In this document: piece by piece, positions 24,911 to 37,600 of the stretch | How positions within the stretch are numbered: the first letter of the stretch is position 1 | Layout of the letters: each line of letters starts with the position of its first letter | Source: Lycorma delicatula | Taxonomy: Eukaryota > Arthropoda > Insecta > Hemiptera > Fulgoridae | Direction of reading: 5' to 3' | Assembly: GCF_047948215.1 (NCBI RefSeq) | Contig: NC_134456.1 | Coordinates: 54,825,959-54,889,958 of the forward strand | DNA: 64,000 bases | The notes under the pieces: model-generated | Told to the model about the DNA's origin: nothing | Seen by the model: the letters and a program-made list of their open reading frames with translations, nothing else | Databases searched by the model: none | Translations under genes and position numbers: made by a program

Positions 24911-27900
24911 GTATTCAGGAATTCATTCACTTTAACTGTCTTTTATCTTGAAGATACTACTTATACTACTAAGATATTACTAATATACTTCTAAGATACT
25001 ACTTAAAACCAACGAAATTTAACCTGACTATACTGCAGTGAATATACTGTACGTCTGTATGGGTTATGTATCGATTTGCTAGATCCACGATACAGTGTAT
25101 GCCGATGGCTAAAAAATAAAATTTCTATTCCGACATATTTGCTTAACAACTTTTCTAAACTTTAATGCTCAAGTGTAAACCGCAACAATTGAATTAAAAG
25201 TCAAATTTTAAACCAAACTTATTCCAAATATCTCTGTTGATGAATATATATATATATTTTCTGATCATAAAAAGTAACTAACAAATGTTTTGATTATATT
25301 AAAAACCTCGAACTTCTTTATTTTACCACAAAAAAATAAAATTTACTTACCAAAATAACAACAAAACACATCACGAAAAACCTGTAATATTAATGTGTTA
25401 AAACCCGTAATATTTATGTACCAAAGTCATCATGATATTTACAGCTACGAAGTAGTTTAAGAAAAAACAACAATCTGTTAACAAAATTTCAATGTCAAGT
25501 GTAAAGAACCAGAAGGCTGTCACATCTGTGCTTATAATTAACTCAAACGATATTATTAACGTGATTGGGAAGTGAATGTCAAATTTGAAGAATATTTTTA
25601 AATAGCTACCTTTTCTTTTTTAATTTGTAATAAAACCTTAATTGCTTTCTATATACATTTTCCAAAATGTATATAGGGTAAGTTTTGTTAAAATTTATAA
25701 ACTCTAAGGATGAAAGTTAGCAAAAGAATTCTTTCAACAAAAAAAAAAAAAATATACTTACTGAAAACAATTTTTTTTATATTTTCAAATAACAAATTAC
25801 AACCTTTTCTTGATGGAGATATCTAAAAGTAAAAATTAAAAAAAAAATTGTAGAGGGTGCATTATCGGAATTCGAGTAAAATTGAAAACCATTTTGTTTG
25901 TTAAATATATATTTTTTAAATTAAAAAGTAAAAAATGGACTTAACATAGCATTAAATTGGAAAATTTTTAATAGAAAACAATATTTATTTATTTACTATA
26001 TTTTTCTATTTTTTTTTAACCATCGACTTGAAACTTTTATTAAACATTTCTTTAAATTGTTATCGGAGTGGAAATACTTTCAACCTTCCTAACAAAATTA
26101 GAGGATAAATTATATCTTTTTCGTATTTAAAATTAAAATTACCAAAAAAGTGATATTTAAGTATTTTTAATAATAATTTAAAATAACTTCAAAAAATTAC
26201 AGTACCTTATTGTACATTTAAATTTGTGCTAATTTTTATATCTTTTTACTAATTTATAAAATAATTATAAAACATTGTTATAATTATTTTTCTCATTAAG
26301 ATAATAAATAAATAAATACTCAATGTTGTGAGGATAACAATAAAATAAAATTTTGTTAATAGGTAAGAGTTAACTTGTAAGCAATGCCGAGAATTGTTAG
26401 TAAAATCATTAATGTATAATGATTATAATGAATCCTAAATAAAATATTTGAAATCTGGTTTTCATTTAATTTTGTTCCCACTTGACAAGTCTCAAACAAG
26501 TTTTATTTTTCGGGTTGGATAGAATTTTGTCAATCACCTTGCCAGTTTGTTTTACCTAATCAATGATTTCTAATAGTCACATGCCATTCTTGAGTTACAG
26601 TAAATTATAAAGCAAGTAAACATAACACATTATCTCTTATGTGGTGTAGTCAGGTAAATAGTCAATAATTTGTTGAAATAATCTTTACTCTTTGATTTTT
26701 CCTTGCTCATCTTATTACTTTCTTTAAATTTCCACAGATTAATTTTGTCGATCATTAAAAGTTAAAACTATCTCATAATGTAGTAATCAACTTGTCTAAA
26801 TTGAAATTCAATAAAATTGATCGATAAGATTAACGACTACAGTAGAACATTATATAATTGATAACCTGGCTATATTCAAGGAAGAGAAAAATGACAACTT
26901 AAGAAGTGTAGTGTGTAAGTAGCTTCCATACCCGGCCAATTTTGAATGTAGATTCCAGCTAGATGTAGAGTTGCATAATTTAAATGATAATTAAAAATAA
27001 CTTAATGAAGTTTGACAACCGTGAAATAAAGCTTATGCGTATTCAAAATACATCTAATTTTTAACATACAGCAATAAAAAGGAATGAGAGAGTACACATT
27101 CCTATTCTCAAACCCAAGTAGTTTAAAATTTTTTTATATAAATGTTATTGAGCCTGTTAAATCTGGTTGAAACTGGTCTACAGAAGCTTACAGATGTATG
27201 ATTTGTAAGTTAATTATGCTGTAGTAACTCTTGTTTTAGTAGAAATTATAAGTACTGCTGAAAATCCTTGTTATATTGGATTCAGCTTTATTGTTTCTGA
27301 AATAAGTTTGTTTTAATATCAAAATTTTTTGCAGGCTCCAACAATTCATGAATTGTTGGAAATTTATAAATTTTCTTATAATTTTCAGGGAAAACTTTTA
27401 AGAAAATTCAGAAACTCCTAACACACTAAAATTCTAAACTTCTTATTAAATTTTTGTTCATTTATTAAAAGAAAAATCTATAAAAACATTCCTTATCAAA
27501 AGAGGATGGATGTATTGATGAATAAGGTAAGTTTTTAAATACCTTAATTTTCAATACTTTATAAATAGCTTAAGTTTGGATCTAAACTTAAGATTTAAAG
27601 ACCAAGACCAAGTAATTAATACAAAAGAACACATAATTATCTGTATTTTATTTTTATTTGTTTATATAGATTATAATTATTTTAAGTTATGTGTATTTAA
27701 TTTCTTTTTTAATAGCTAAAAACAAACCAAAAAAGTAGAATATCAGTTTCAGTATCAGTTCAGTATTTGATGAGGATAGTCGTGTCAATGCTCGCAACTA
27801 CTTATTTTGCCTCTTCCTACAATATCTATAAATATTTTTACATAGATTATTCTATTAATATATGAATTTTCCAAAATTTTTCAGTTTTAAAATAACTTAC

Positions 27901-27930
27901 TCTAATTAAAAGCTTTATTTTTGTGGGGTG
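24911..27930. other. AT-rich non-coding stretch
   Basis: No supported gene. Perfect inverted repeats at 25649-25676 (13-bp arms, 2-nt loop) and 27337-27360 (24-bp palindrome). The last few hundred bases may be the 5' region of the LINE starting at 27.9 kb. Confidence 0.55.
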
Positions 27931-27940
27931 AAAGTTTGCA

Positions 27941-28132
27941 TTGTATTATAGTGTTCTAAACATAAAAGAAACTGTAAAGTGCAGTAATTGTAAAAGTCTT
28001 TTTTATCCTGCAAATACTAGATTAGAATATATGGATAAAATTCTGGAAGAAAAACACCTGAGCAAGATCTGCATGAAATGCAACTGTGTATCAGTAAAAA
28101 ATATTAGTCAGTTAGAAACTAAATTTAACTAA
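27941..28132 (+). pseudogene. LINE ORF1 piece, PHD-like zinc finger
   Basis: An open frame whose Cys pattern fits the degraded N-terminal PHD-like finger of the ORF1 used by many insect CR1/Jockey-type LINEs. It has VKCSNCKSLFYPANTRL near residues 13-29 and ICMKCNC near 43-49. The His/Cys pair expected between them (usually WFH..C) is replaced by FYPAN, so the finger is probably not functional. It sits 230 bp upstream of the FP-like piece on the same strand, the order expected within one ORF1. The chosen start is only the open-frame boundary. Confidence 0.5.
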
Positions 28133-28359
28133 ATTGTATGTATTATATCTTCATTATACAGTAATCTTACTTCTATTTTTACCAAAATAATTTGACAAAT
28201 TAAGTTTGAAAGTAGAAAATCTCAATACAAAGACACCATAATAAAATTCACTTGTGCAGAGCTGGAAGTTATGAATACAAAAATGTCATGGAAAGAAAAA
28301 TACACAGCTTACAACAATATTTTAATAAATAATATACAAATATCTAGAATTTTGGAAAC

Positions 28360-28680
28360 ATGAGAAGAGAATTTATTTATGTTCTTGAAAATGTGACCAA
28401 AACTATCAATGTTGAATTCAAAAAGCAGTATATAGTAAAGAAAACAATTGGTCTAAAATCCAATGAATTACATTGCAACCTTCCAAATACAGATGTATTT
28501 ATCAAAGAAAATCTATCACCACACAATAAAAGACTGTCAGGAACTGCAAAGTATCTAAACAGGGAAAGTAAATTGACCTTCATATGGACGAGAGATTGCA
28601 TGGTATTGGTGAAGAAGATAGAAGATTTGAGAACAAAAATTATAATTAGTAATGAGGACCTAGAGGTTTGTACTACTTAA
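28360..28680 (+). pseudogene. LINE ORF1 C-terminal piece, FP-like domain
   Basis: A 106-codon uninterrupted frame. Its C-terminal half matches the FP-type domain that ends ORF1 in insect CR1/Jockey-type LINEs (named for similarity to baculovirus FP proteins). The key run is DVFIKENLSPHNKRLSGTAK, then KLTFIWTRDCMVLVKK, then IIISNEDLE. The usual consensus is -Y-NE-LT--N--L---A-, followed by aromatic-x-W-x-(R/K)-(D/N)-G. The Gly after RD is Cys here. It is likely the 3' end of the ORF1 that starts at 27.9 kb, the frame between them being broken. A stop and short spacer lead to the ORF2 remains. Confidence 0.65.
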
Positions 28681-28914
28681 TATGTATTTCTTTTAAACAT
28701 ATAAGAATTTTGACAAAATTTTTGGAAACGGTTTTTACAATAATTTACTTTATTTCTTAGGGTTTATTACTTTTTCGTTATATTGTTTCTTTCAATTTCT
28801 TGGGTTTACTACTAGATGATTTATACTAATAATTGATGATACTAATAATTTCATTCAGGTGATTCATTTAGAATGTTATTATCCTCTAGAAATTGATGAT
28901 ATATTCAACTTTAA

Positions 28915-28952
28915 ACATTGTTTTTTCTTTTTTACGAAAGAAAAAACAATGT
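28915..28952. repeat. perfect hairpin, 16-bp arms
   Basis: ACATTGTTTTTTCTTT and its exact reverse complement around the 6-nt loop TTTACG, in the ORF1-ORF2 junction region of the LINE. Confidence 0.9.
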
Positions 28953-29236
28953 AATTTGTTTTAAATTCTGCAGATGAATGTACATAGTATTAGTAAAAAT
29001 TTTGATCAATTTTTTATATGAATATATTACAAAATTGCTAAACTATATTTGGTGTAATAATATTAAAAGAAACACGGGTTGTAGATGGTAATGAATTTAA
29101 TTATAATTTAAATAGTTTTTCAGTTATCAGTAAGATAGGAAATTTAAATAAATGTTCTGGTCTATTTGTGTTCATTAGATAGCATTAAAGTTGATTATGA
29201 ATAAAAAGAAACAAATTTTATCGTTTTAAAACTAGA

Positions 29237-29755
29237 AAGGTCAAATGTTTATCTCACTTTGATTATGGTGTTCAGGTCTCCTTCTACTATAGCTGAAACT
29301 TTAATAAATATTTTTGATGTTTATTTATAAAGTATAAATAGAAATAAAACGCAGTTCTGATGTAGACCTGAATATTGCCATCCATCAGGGTGGGAAGGTT
29401 TCTGATTAATAACTAAGTTCAATGCAGTTAAATGGCCTAAAATCTTAGATAAATAAATCAACTAGAGTAGGTTACAATGTAGCTACTTAAATGATAAGGT
29501 CAAATGTTTATCTCACTTTGATTATGGTGTTCAGGTCTCCTTCTACTATAGCTGAAACTTTAATAAATATTTTTGATGTTTATTTATAAAGTATAAATAG
29601 AAATAAAACGCAGTTCTGATGTAGACCTGAATATTGCCATCCATCAGGGTGGGAAGGTTTCTGATTAATAACTAAGTTCAATGCAGTTAAATGGCCTAAA
29701 ATCTTAGATAAATAAATCAACTAGAGTAGGTTACAATGTAGCTACTTAAATGATA
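29237..29755 (+). repeat. perfect 259-bp tandem duplication
   Basis: Two head-to-tail copies with a period of 259 bp (29237-29496 and 29496-29755). I found no mismatch when comparing them line by line. They lie inside the decayed endonuclease part of the LINE. Confidence 0.95.
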
Positions 29756-30139
29756 GAGTAGCTTAAAAAATGTGAAGTTTCATTTAGAAAATATTGTGCG
29801 TTGATACTTAAAACAAATGTTACTGATCATTTTTGTACTGCACTTCACATTAGATGCACAGATTCAGTCCTTGACAGCCTACCAACAAAGTTTTTCATTG
29901 AAAAAAATAAATTTCAAAAGCTAACTAACCAATTAAAAACTGAAAAATTGGAAAACTTTTAGCCAACTTGAATGATGACATTTCAAATTTAGAATTGGCT
30001 GTAACTTCTTTTAGAAATTATTAAATATTATTAATATTACTATTATAATTATTAAATTATTTCTTTTATAAATATTAAAATCATTTAAAATCTGTGTCAT
30101 ATTTAATAGCTACATCTAATAAAAACTAAAGTGGTTAAC

Positions 30140-30218
30140 TTAATGCGTAAAACTATTTAGGTTAATGCGTAAAACTATTAAAAGTCAGTCTTTTAATATT
30201 ACACTTTTAATATTACAC
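30140..30218 (+). repeat. two short tandem duplications
   Basis: TTAATGCGTAAAACTATT occurs twice with a 22-bp period (30140, 30162). A 14-bp unit CTTTTAATATTACA is doubled at 30190-30217. Confidence 0.85.
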
Positions 30219-31099
30219 ATATAAGGAAAATATAATAAATTTAGAAATCTTCTTAACATATAATTAAAATATCTGAATTAAATTATCATGATAAAAAACT
30301 TTTATCATTTATAATAAATAAATGTTTTGAAAATGACTACTTTCCATTTGATTTTAAATTACAAAAAAACTTGGAATTGTATAAATGGGATGATAAATAT
30401 TAAACATATAATTTTTTTTTAAGGTGACTGGCATCAACAGGTTTGGTCATTATAATTCTAATTTCTTACGTTAGATGAAAAACTAACAAAAAATATTTAA
30501 CAGAATTCAAACTGCTTTGGGCACATTTTGTCACAATACTATTTCTAATTTACATTAATAATTTCCTTAAATTAAACTTTGTAGGATGTAATATTATTTC
30601 ATTCAGTGATGACACCATATTGTATAGAAGTTCTTCTTGAGCATATATTATTTATAATGTTGAAATGGGACTTGTGTCAGTGAAATCATGGTTTCTAAAT
30701 TACAAGAAGTGTATTCATGACCTTTTATCCTAATAAAAAAGATCCAATCCCATCTACATCCACTCATCCGTATGTGAGAGAATAACTTATCAATATAATT
30801 TATTTACATGCCTTTAGAGAGAGTCAAAAATGGCAAATACTTAGGAATTTCCATTGTTCCATACCTAAAATGGCATATCCACATTAAAAAATTGTGTCAA
30901 AACTTAAAATACCTAATTTTTAAATTTTATAAAATCAATGGACTGAAATATAAAAATGTAATTAAAATAATTTATTCTGAATATGCACAATCTGTGCTCC
31001 AATATGGACTATGAACATCGGGTGACACTTTTGACATTTATGTTAATAAAATATTTATAATAAAAGAGTATAATTAAAGCAGCACTTGGTAGACCAAGA

Positions 31100-33190
31100 T
31101 TTTATCCCAGAAAGAAACCTTTTAATGAGTTCAGTGTTATGACAATCAAACAGCACTATTAAAACAAAATGATTAATGTACTTAAATGAAGAATCATGTA
31201 TAGCACATACAAAATTGTGAGTCAAATAGCACATACAATTTACGACTTTTATGTAACTATGTTGTTCCTCGCACGATTTAACTATGTGTAGAAGACAATT
31301 TTCTTTCATTTGTATCTGAATCTTACTCCGGAGCAATTCATTGAAAAAATATTTCCAATCTCTTGTTAAAAAATTGTAGAATGGGTTAAGTGTAACAATA
31401 TTTTCTCAACACTATATTAATTACCCGCTTGCGAGTTATATGAATTCGCAGATATAACAATAGTTTTATGTACTTATGCTAATGTAATATTTATACTCGT
31501 ATTAATATTATTTATTTATATTAATGATATGATACTTATGATTATGTAATCACCATTTACATGACTTACTACTCGTATATAAAAAGCCGACAACACAGTT
31601 GTAGCACTTTCCCGTCCGCGGCTCTTTTCTGATGCACAGCTTACACATACATACGTACACACACAACTTAATATACTGTATTTTTTGTTTATTTAATTCA
31701 ATGATTCTAACTAAAGTGTGCACGTGTACCATATTTTATTCGCGCGGGTGTGGCGTTACTAGCGGCCGCTTTAAATATTTTTACAGTTTAAAAATTATTC
31801 ATTTATTTCATTCTACCACTCATATGTGACGTCACAACATAGCAGTTGACCTCAGCAGCTGTACGTCAGTGCTACACTCCTTGTGGTGACTGGGGTAATA
31901 ATAACGCGGTATACCCACTTAGCCACTAGTTTATTTAGAGCAATTTTTTGTGGGCGGGGGTGCGATTTTGAAAAAACATTTTTTTTGTATTTTTTAATTG
32001 TTAGCAAATGTACCTAAGAAAAATAAGACCTTAATTAGGCAAAATCTTGAGATACTGAGAGTTTGCTTAAAACCCTCAACCCCTTAACCTTTTAATTTTT
32101 GAAATTTAATGGCATCAACATCCCATATACGCGTATAGAAGTAATCTTACCAAGTTTTGCTAAAAATCAGTTCTGGAGAACTGAGAGATATAAGTTCTGG
32201 AGATATGAGTGAAACACCGAAATATACACGCGTACATACGAACATCCGGAAAATTTCCATCCTCTGGTTCCTTAGGTGTCAAAAACGTAAAGATCCAATG
32301 AAAACTATATATGCCTAAATTGGACAGATTACTATAGTTTCCTTTCTAAATCTATAGCTCTGATAGCTTTAGAACTAAAGCTAAATAAATAAATTGAGAA
32401 TAATCAAACTTATTTTCTTCACTTTTTTTACCAAATGCAAAGATATTGTAACGTCGTCTTCTTCTTTTATTTGGAAGGCTTTGGGTTCGAATCCCGGTCA
32501 GGTTTGGATTTTTACATAATAAAAAATTTCATATTATATTCCCGTAAATAATCCTTAAGCTTATGTGATGAATTTATCATTTAAAAAATATAAATAAATG
32601 TATATATATATATATATATGTTTATATATATATATATATATGTATATCTATATATATATGTTGACGTCACTTGCAATAAAACTTGCTCTATTTTTTGATA
32701 TGATTTCATACCAATCTTGTATTCGTAAGCCTTGTTTAAACAAGATAGGCATAAAGCAAGACGTAAATGATTTGATAATTTTATTCTGATTTCTAATTGT
32801 GGTCAGGCCTGGCTTATTTTACACGTTACAGAATTTATTTATCAAATAAACTACGGTAACTGTAATTAAACGACAGCCAGTAAAGTTAATTTGAAAATAA
32901 TAAAATAATTTATATTCTTGCAGTGGGTTTAAAGATTTTAGGAAAAAAAAATAAATAAAAAAATTATACAACTTTAGGAGAGATCAATTTCGTCAACTTC
33001 GTTCGAGTTTTTAATTAGATTCTCCTTTTGAAAAACTGATTAGAACTGGAACCTGAAAAAAAGTAATCAACTGGTATTTAATAAAACCAATTACTGTATT
33101 AGTAAAATCGAAGGAAAAAAAATTATAAATAGCACAATTTATAAGAGAAACATTTACTATTCGTTATTAATCTAAAACGCTAAATATATA
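31100..33190. other. non-coding stretch with weak promoter-like and repeat traces
   Basis: No supported gene. A TATA-type TATATAAAAAG lies near 31577 and a CRE octamer TGACGTCA near 31827, but no open frame follows either. A SINE remnant with a B-box (GGGTTCGAATCCCGGTCAGG) is at about 32482-32520. An (AT)n tract lies at 32600-32660. The block at 32100-32290 (GTACATACGAACATCC) has the style of a dispersed repeat also hinted at 41500-41620. Confidence 0.45.
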
Positions 33191-33191
33191 T

Positions 33192-34157
33192 GTGATTCAG
33201 GAGGAAAGGGAAATAATTTGGGAACTGATTCTAGAGCTTGAAATTAGAAAAATGTTCATAGAAACGTGGGTCCGAAAACGCATTGTTATCAAGTTACAGC
33301 TAGCGAAAAGTTTCGTCCGGATTTCACTTCTCCCAGTCAAATGACGTTACACAAAAAATTTAAGACGTTATATAAGGGGGTAAACTTGATGGTTTCTTAT
33401 GTTTTTTGACCTCAAAAATAAAATAAAACAGGTCCTAGAAGTGTATATCCCGCAGTTTTCACGATATCCGACGTAAAACAGAAAAATTGAGGGACGAAAA
33501 TACGTCATGCTTGAAGCAAAAAGTACGCTCACGTGATCACGGATTTTCAATGCTGTTGCCCTCACATCAAAGAACGCCAAAATATAATTAGGTTGGGGGA
33601 CAGAAAATATAAGAAAACGAGCTGAAAATTGGATGGATGTCAGTGGTGGAATTTTCGAACATTTAGTGTAAATTAATGCAGTATAAACCATAGTGAGTAT
33701 TTAAAAAAAAGTATTTTAATTTTTCAAAAAATCTAAATATATTGTCCTAAAAACTGTATTTAATTTTTACAATTTCATAACATTTTTCTGTTAAGTGTTG
33801 TTTAACAATAAAAGTTGATTTTTTTTGTTTTGATAATAAAATTTATTCATTTAACAAAGTTATATACTTCAAACCAATAAAACGTGTTTTTCGTCACCGA
33901 ATTTTTCTGTTTTACGTTGGATATCATAAAAACTACGGGTGATACAGTTCTGGGACACCTATTTTATTCAATTTTTCAGTTCAGAACCATCAAGATGTCC
34001 CTTATATAACGCCATAAAAATTTTAGTAAGATCTCATTTCACCGAGGAAATTGAAATACGAACAAAAGTTTTCGCTTGGGTTGTTTGTGTGAACCTTTTT
34101 CCTTATTTCAATCTCTAGAATCAATTATCAAATTATTTCCCTTTCCTCCTGGGTCAC
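33192..34157. mobile_element. foldback element with ~300-bp inverted arms
   Basis: The left arm (33192 to about 33515) and the right arm (about 33870-34157) are reverse complements in order along their length. Matching blocks include CAGGAGGAAAGGGAAATAAT at the outer ends, GATTCTAGAG, GTTATATAAGG, CTTGATGGTT, GATATCC and ACGTAAAACAGAAAAATT at the inner ends. The copies are diverged, roughly three bases in four by eye. The centre (about 350 bp) encodes nothing I recognise. The structure fits a non-autonomous DNA transposon with long terminal inverted repeats. Confidence 0.75.
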
Positions 34158-36460
34158 TCTGTTTATTTTTTGTAACAATAGAAATCAAATGCTGATGTAA
34201 GAGAAAATAATCTATTTCGTTATAGAAGGAAAAATAAACATTCAATAAAAATAGATAATCGTCATAACAATGCAAACTAATAAAATAAAGTAAAAACTTG
34301 ATTGGTTAATATTCTAAAACCTAATAAAATTTTACCGATAAAACGGATATTGTAGTTGTTTTGTTTACTGATCTGAAGTAAATGTATGATATTCATTGTT
34401 TTAGTTTCTTTCTCTTTAAACAGAAAGAAAGAAACGATGATTTTGTAAAAAATATTTTATAATTCATTTAACCAGTACATAATACTTAGTTATCACTAGT
34501 TGTATATAAATATGAAACAATATATTACTTGTTTACTCTATATTTATAAAATCCGATAAAATTAAATACCATAAAAAATTTCAAGAATTTGAATTGCAAT
34601 AATCATCGATAACAACTGGAAAAAGTAGCATTTATATTATGTTAAATAACTGTGCCACAAAAAAAAGTTTGTTTTTGAAAAATTATATTAAAACCTGGTT
34701 TCATTTATACGTTATTTTTGAATAATTAAATTAATTGAAGAAAATCGATGGCAATTACGACTAATTACGTATAAAAACTACCTAGGTTTCGCCTTTTCTC
34801 AGTTAGGCAATTTCAACATTTCATAACTGAAATATTATGCGAAACAATTAATATTTAATATATTTATGAAAGTTTATTCGTAATTTAAGTACTAACAAAA
34901 TTTTTTCAAAGTGGATTTCATTGTACAATTTTGAAAAAAAAATTTGTGACGAATAATTTTTAATTAACTTAACCAATATTCCTCTGGAACTACTCCTTTT
35001 CATTACAAAAGAAATAAAACCTTCAGTAAGAATTCAAAAATAATATTTCTGAAACTGTTGTTGAGAATGTTTTTTTTAAATTTTAATACCACTTGAAATT
35101 CGCCAAAATCCATAGACAGTGAGGAAATTATAAAAAAAAGAATTTCTCTAAGGAAGCAAAATCGTCTTTCGAAATTATTATTTTTTATTAAAAGTTATTT
35201 CAATTTTATTTTCTTTACCTGAAATTTTATGCTAAATCGATTGATGAACCTGAAATGTATACTGAGGGAGAAAAATTCCCCATGCGAAATAAAAAATAAA
35301 TATATATATTTACTTTTTTATAAATAACAGCTTCGAATTTTATTATTTTTGATAACTCGTCCTTCAAAAATCCTTTAACAGAAAAATAGCGGTAAGTAAA
35401 TGACATAAACATAGTTTCTGTTACGAGGGGATTAAGGAACCCCTATAATTAAAAAAATTCCGAAAATAAATAAAATATTATAATTTTCTTATGGACCTTA
35501 TTACTTATTTTCCTGTTAACTGACACCTGAAAAAGATGAAATAATGATGAAACAACATTTCTAAGCAATGCAAAGAAATATTTCAGTTTTTTACGCTCTA
35601 TACTATCAAATCAATTATTTAATTAACCCTAAATATTTAGCAAATGTTGAGCTGTTTCCGGGCTACAGTTATTCTGCGTGGCGTTCTTTTTTAATTAGTT
35701 GGGAGGGGACAATCTGAATTATTCCTCACCTCTCATTTGATTTGTTTGTTAACATTTCAACTTTTGCTTATTAATTAGAGAGTCTGTGTATAACATAAAA
35801 TAATATTAATAGTCTATGTAAAATATTAAAGATTCAAGTACATAAAATAATAAAACAAAAAGTAAACTGAGCGTAAGCATTTATTTGAATGAACGGATGA
35901 AAGCAATCTGCGCTACTATTATACAATAGATGAATGATTTAAAAAGGGTCGGTTAAAAAAAAGAAAACACAAGTGTATGAAAAAACACCATTATTATCTT
36001 ACATTTATTTTTATCTTTCTTTTTTTCATTCACCCACTCTTTCTACTCTAGCACCAACCTTTTATTAACGGGAGTAAATTGTTACAAAAGACAGCTTGAC
36101 AGGTTGGCAGAACTGACGACTTTTAAATACGATGTGCGTGCGGTCTGTGTGTGTTTTTTATACGAGGTCAATGAACTGGCTAAAAACAAGCTTATGCTCG
36201 CCTGTATGCGTGCGTATTATTGTGCAATGCTAATTTAACATACAATATAAAAAAATATCTATGCTATTATTTTGCACGTAAGCTTTTTCAAAGTCAAGCG
36301 GGTATGATCTATGATGTGCAAAATATATTCGACTTTGATTTATATCGTTCATACGGGTAGTAGGTATATCGATTGCAAGTATTTTACATGTCATCGGTAT
36401 AAACGAACTATTAAAAGTTAAACTCTAACTGTGTAGTTGAAAAAATATTGTAAATGGAAT
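34158..36460. other. AT-rich non-coding stretch
   Basis: No supported gene or recognised repeat. Confidence 0.55.
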
Positions 36461-36461
36461 A

Positions 36462-36612
36462 AATCCGTGGTGCGAGTGGTAGCATTTCGGCCTCTCATCT
36501 GGAGGTCTCGGGTTCGAAACCCGGTCAGGAATGGCATTTTTACACAAGCTACAAAACATTCATCTCATCCTCTAAAGCAATACCTAACAGTGGTCCTGGA
36601 GGTTAAAAAAAT
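36462..36612 (+). mobile_element. tRNA-derived SINE, family C
   Basis: Head TGGTGCGAGTGGTAGC (A-box) and GGTCTCGGGTTCGAAACCCG (B-box), then GGTCAGGAATGGCATTTTTA, CATCTCATCCTCTAAAGCAA and a tail GTCCTGGAGGTTAAAAAAA. The last part matches the tail of family A (CATCCTCTGAAGTAATACC ... CCGGAGGCTAAA). Confidence 0.75.
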
Positions 36613-37278
36613 AAATCTAATGTTTACTTAAATTATAGATTTCAAAAATTTCTGCATTTACTTTTACATTCTATGTAGTTGCAATTTATTCAAATTACGG
36701 TATACTTACTCGTATTTTATTATTAAAATTTTTTTTTGCGATGCTTATAGATAATTACTATGTTATTATGTTATAAGATCAAAAAATGTAGTAGAAAACA
36801 ATAAAACTTACAACTATTTTATTTTGAATTTGTAAACATTAATATAAATTAACTGAATTTTTATGAAATTAATCTCATTCAAGAGATCTATCTATACAAG
36901 TCGGTGAATTTTCTATTCTGAGCATGTATTCTTACTAAACGCCTGCATGTTCCTCGGGACTAACAATTCACAGTATACTCTGTATAATATTAAAAATTGA
37001 TTGTACAAACATGAGGAAATTTGTTACTGCAGTCACACACTTCTAGCAAAGTAAATTAATTAATTTATGCTAGATTTGTGTAATTATTATAACGTAATAT
37101 TAGCGTTCGTTCAAACGAATTATTTAGAATTAATAATAACAAAATATTTTTAGTAGACTTTTTCATTTTAAATTTGGAAATTATATTTTTGATGAATTTT
37201 TTATTTGTTTTATATTAAACAATTCTAGTTTTTATTACACAGGACATTATTTACATTGTAATACATTAAAATTGGAGG
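36613..37278. other. AT-rich non-coding stretch
   Basis: No supported gene. Confidence 0.55.
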
Positions 37279-37600
37279 TTGTGTAAGCTCTCGATTCGGT
37301 CGGACGTGTGTTTTCCTGCTCCATATTCTGCAGATTTCCTTGTGGTTTTGTATTATAATTTAATTGTTTTTTTTCCAGTTTTTGAGTTAGTTTTGTTGCT
37401 TTATGTTACTGTTAATCGTTTTGTTTTGTTTTTGTTTGCTTTAAATATTATTTTCTGCTGTTTGCCTAAGGTAACCAAAGACTGTTTGCTTGGTTACATA
37501 GCTGTTAGTATTAATTTATTCAGTTTGTTTACATTCGTTTGTTAGTTTTGTTTCATTTTAGATTACTTTTCTCTAATTTATTTTTTGTTTTTGTTGGAGA
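37279..37600 (+). other. probable 5' untranslated leader of R1-like LINE
   Basis: A T/G-rich leader starting near CTCTCGATTCGGTCGGACGT and running to the ATG at 37601. An 88-codon frame here is T-rich and hydrophobic by composition and is best read as chance. The link to the LINE is by position only. Confidence 0.35.

Larger units (their letters stand above)
29200..31090 (+). pseudogene. LINE ORF2 remnant (endonuclease and reverse transcriptase)
   Basis: Continuation of the LINE begun at 27.9 kb. The endonuclease part reads VFRSPSTIAETLINIF (about 29265-29320), the usual Y/F-R-P/S-P-S block, and DVDLNIAIH (about 29355), the usual G-D-x-N block; both lie inside the 259-bp duplication. Further on, CTALHI and SLPTKFFIEKNKFQKLTNQL (29838-29940) match the linker. 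The RT core shows LFLIYINNFLKLNFVGC then IISFSDDTILYRSSS at about 30592-30640, where F-S-D-D keeps both catalytic Asp residues, and later NGKYLGISIVPYLKWHIHIK (about 30826-30887). Frameshifts and stops separate these blocks, so the copy is dead. Confidence 0.75.

Noticed and set aside
31550..31829. TATA-box-led gene start near 31577
   Set aside because: No open frame, splice donor or recognisable exon follows; the overlapping frames on both strands are short.
33368..33691. 107-codon minus-strand frame
   Set aside because: It lies across the inverted arm and centre of the foldback element and resembles nothing; best explained as chance.
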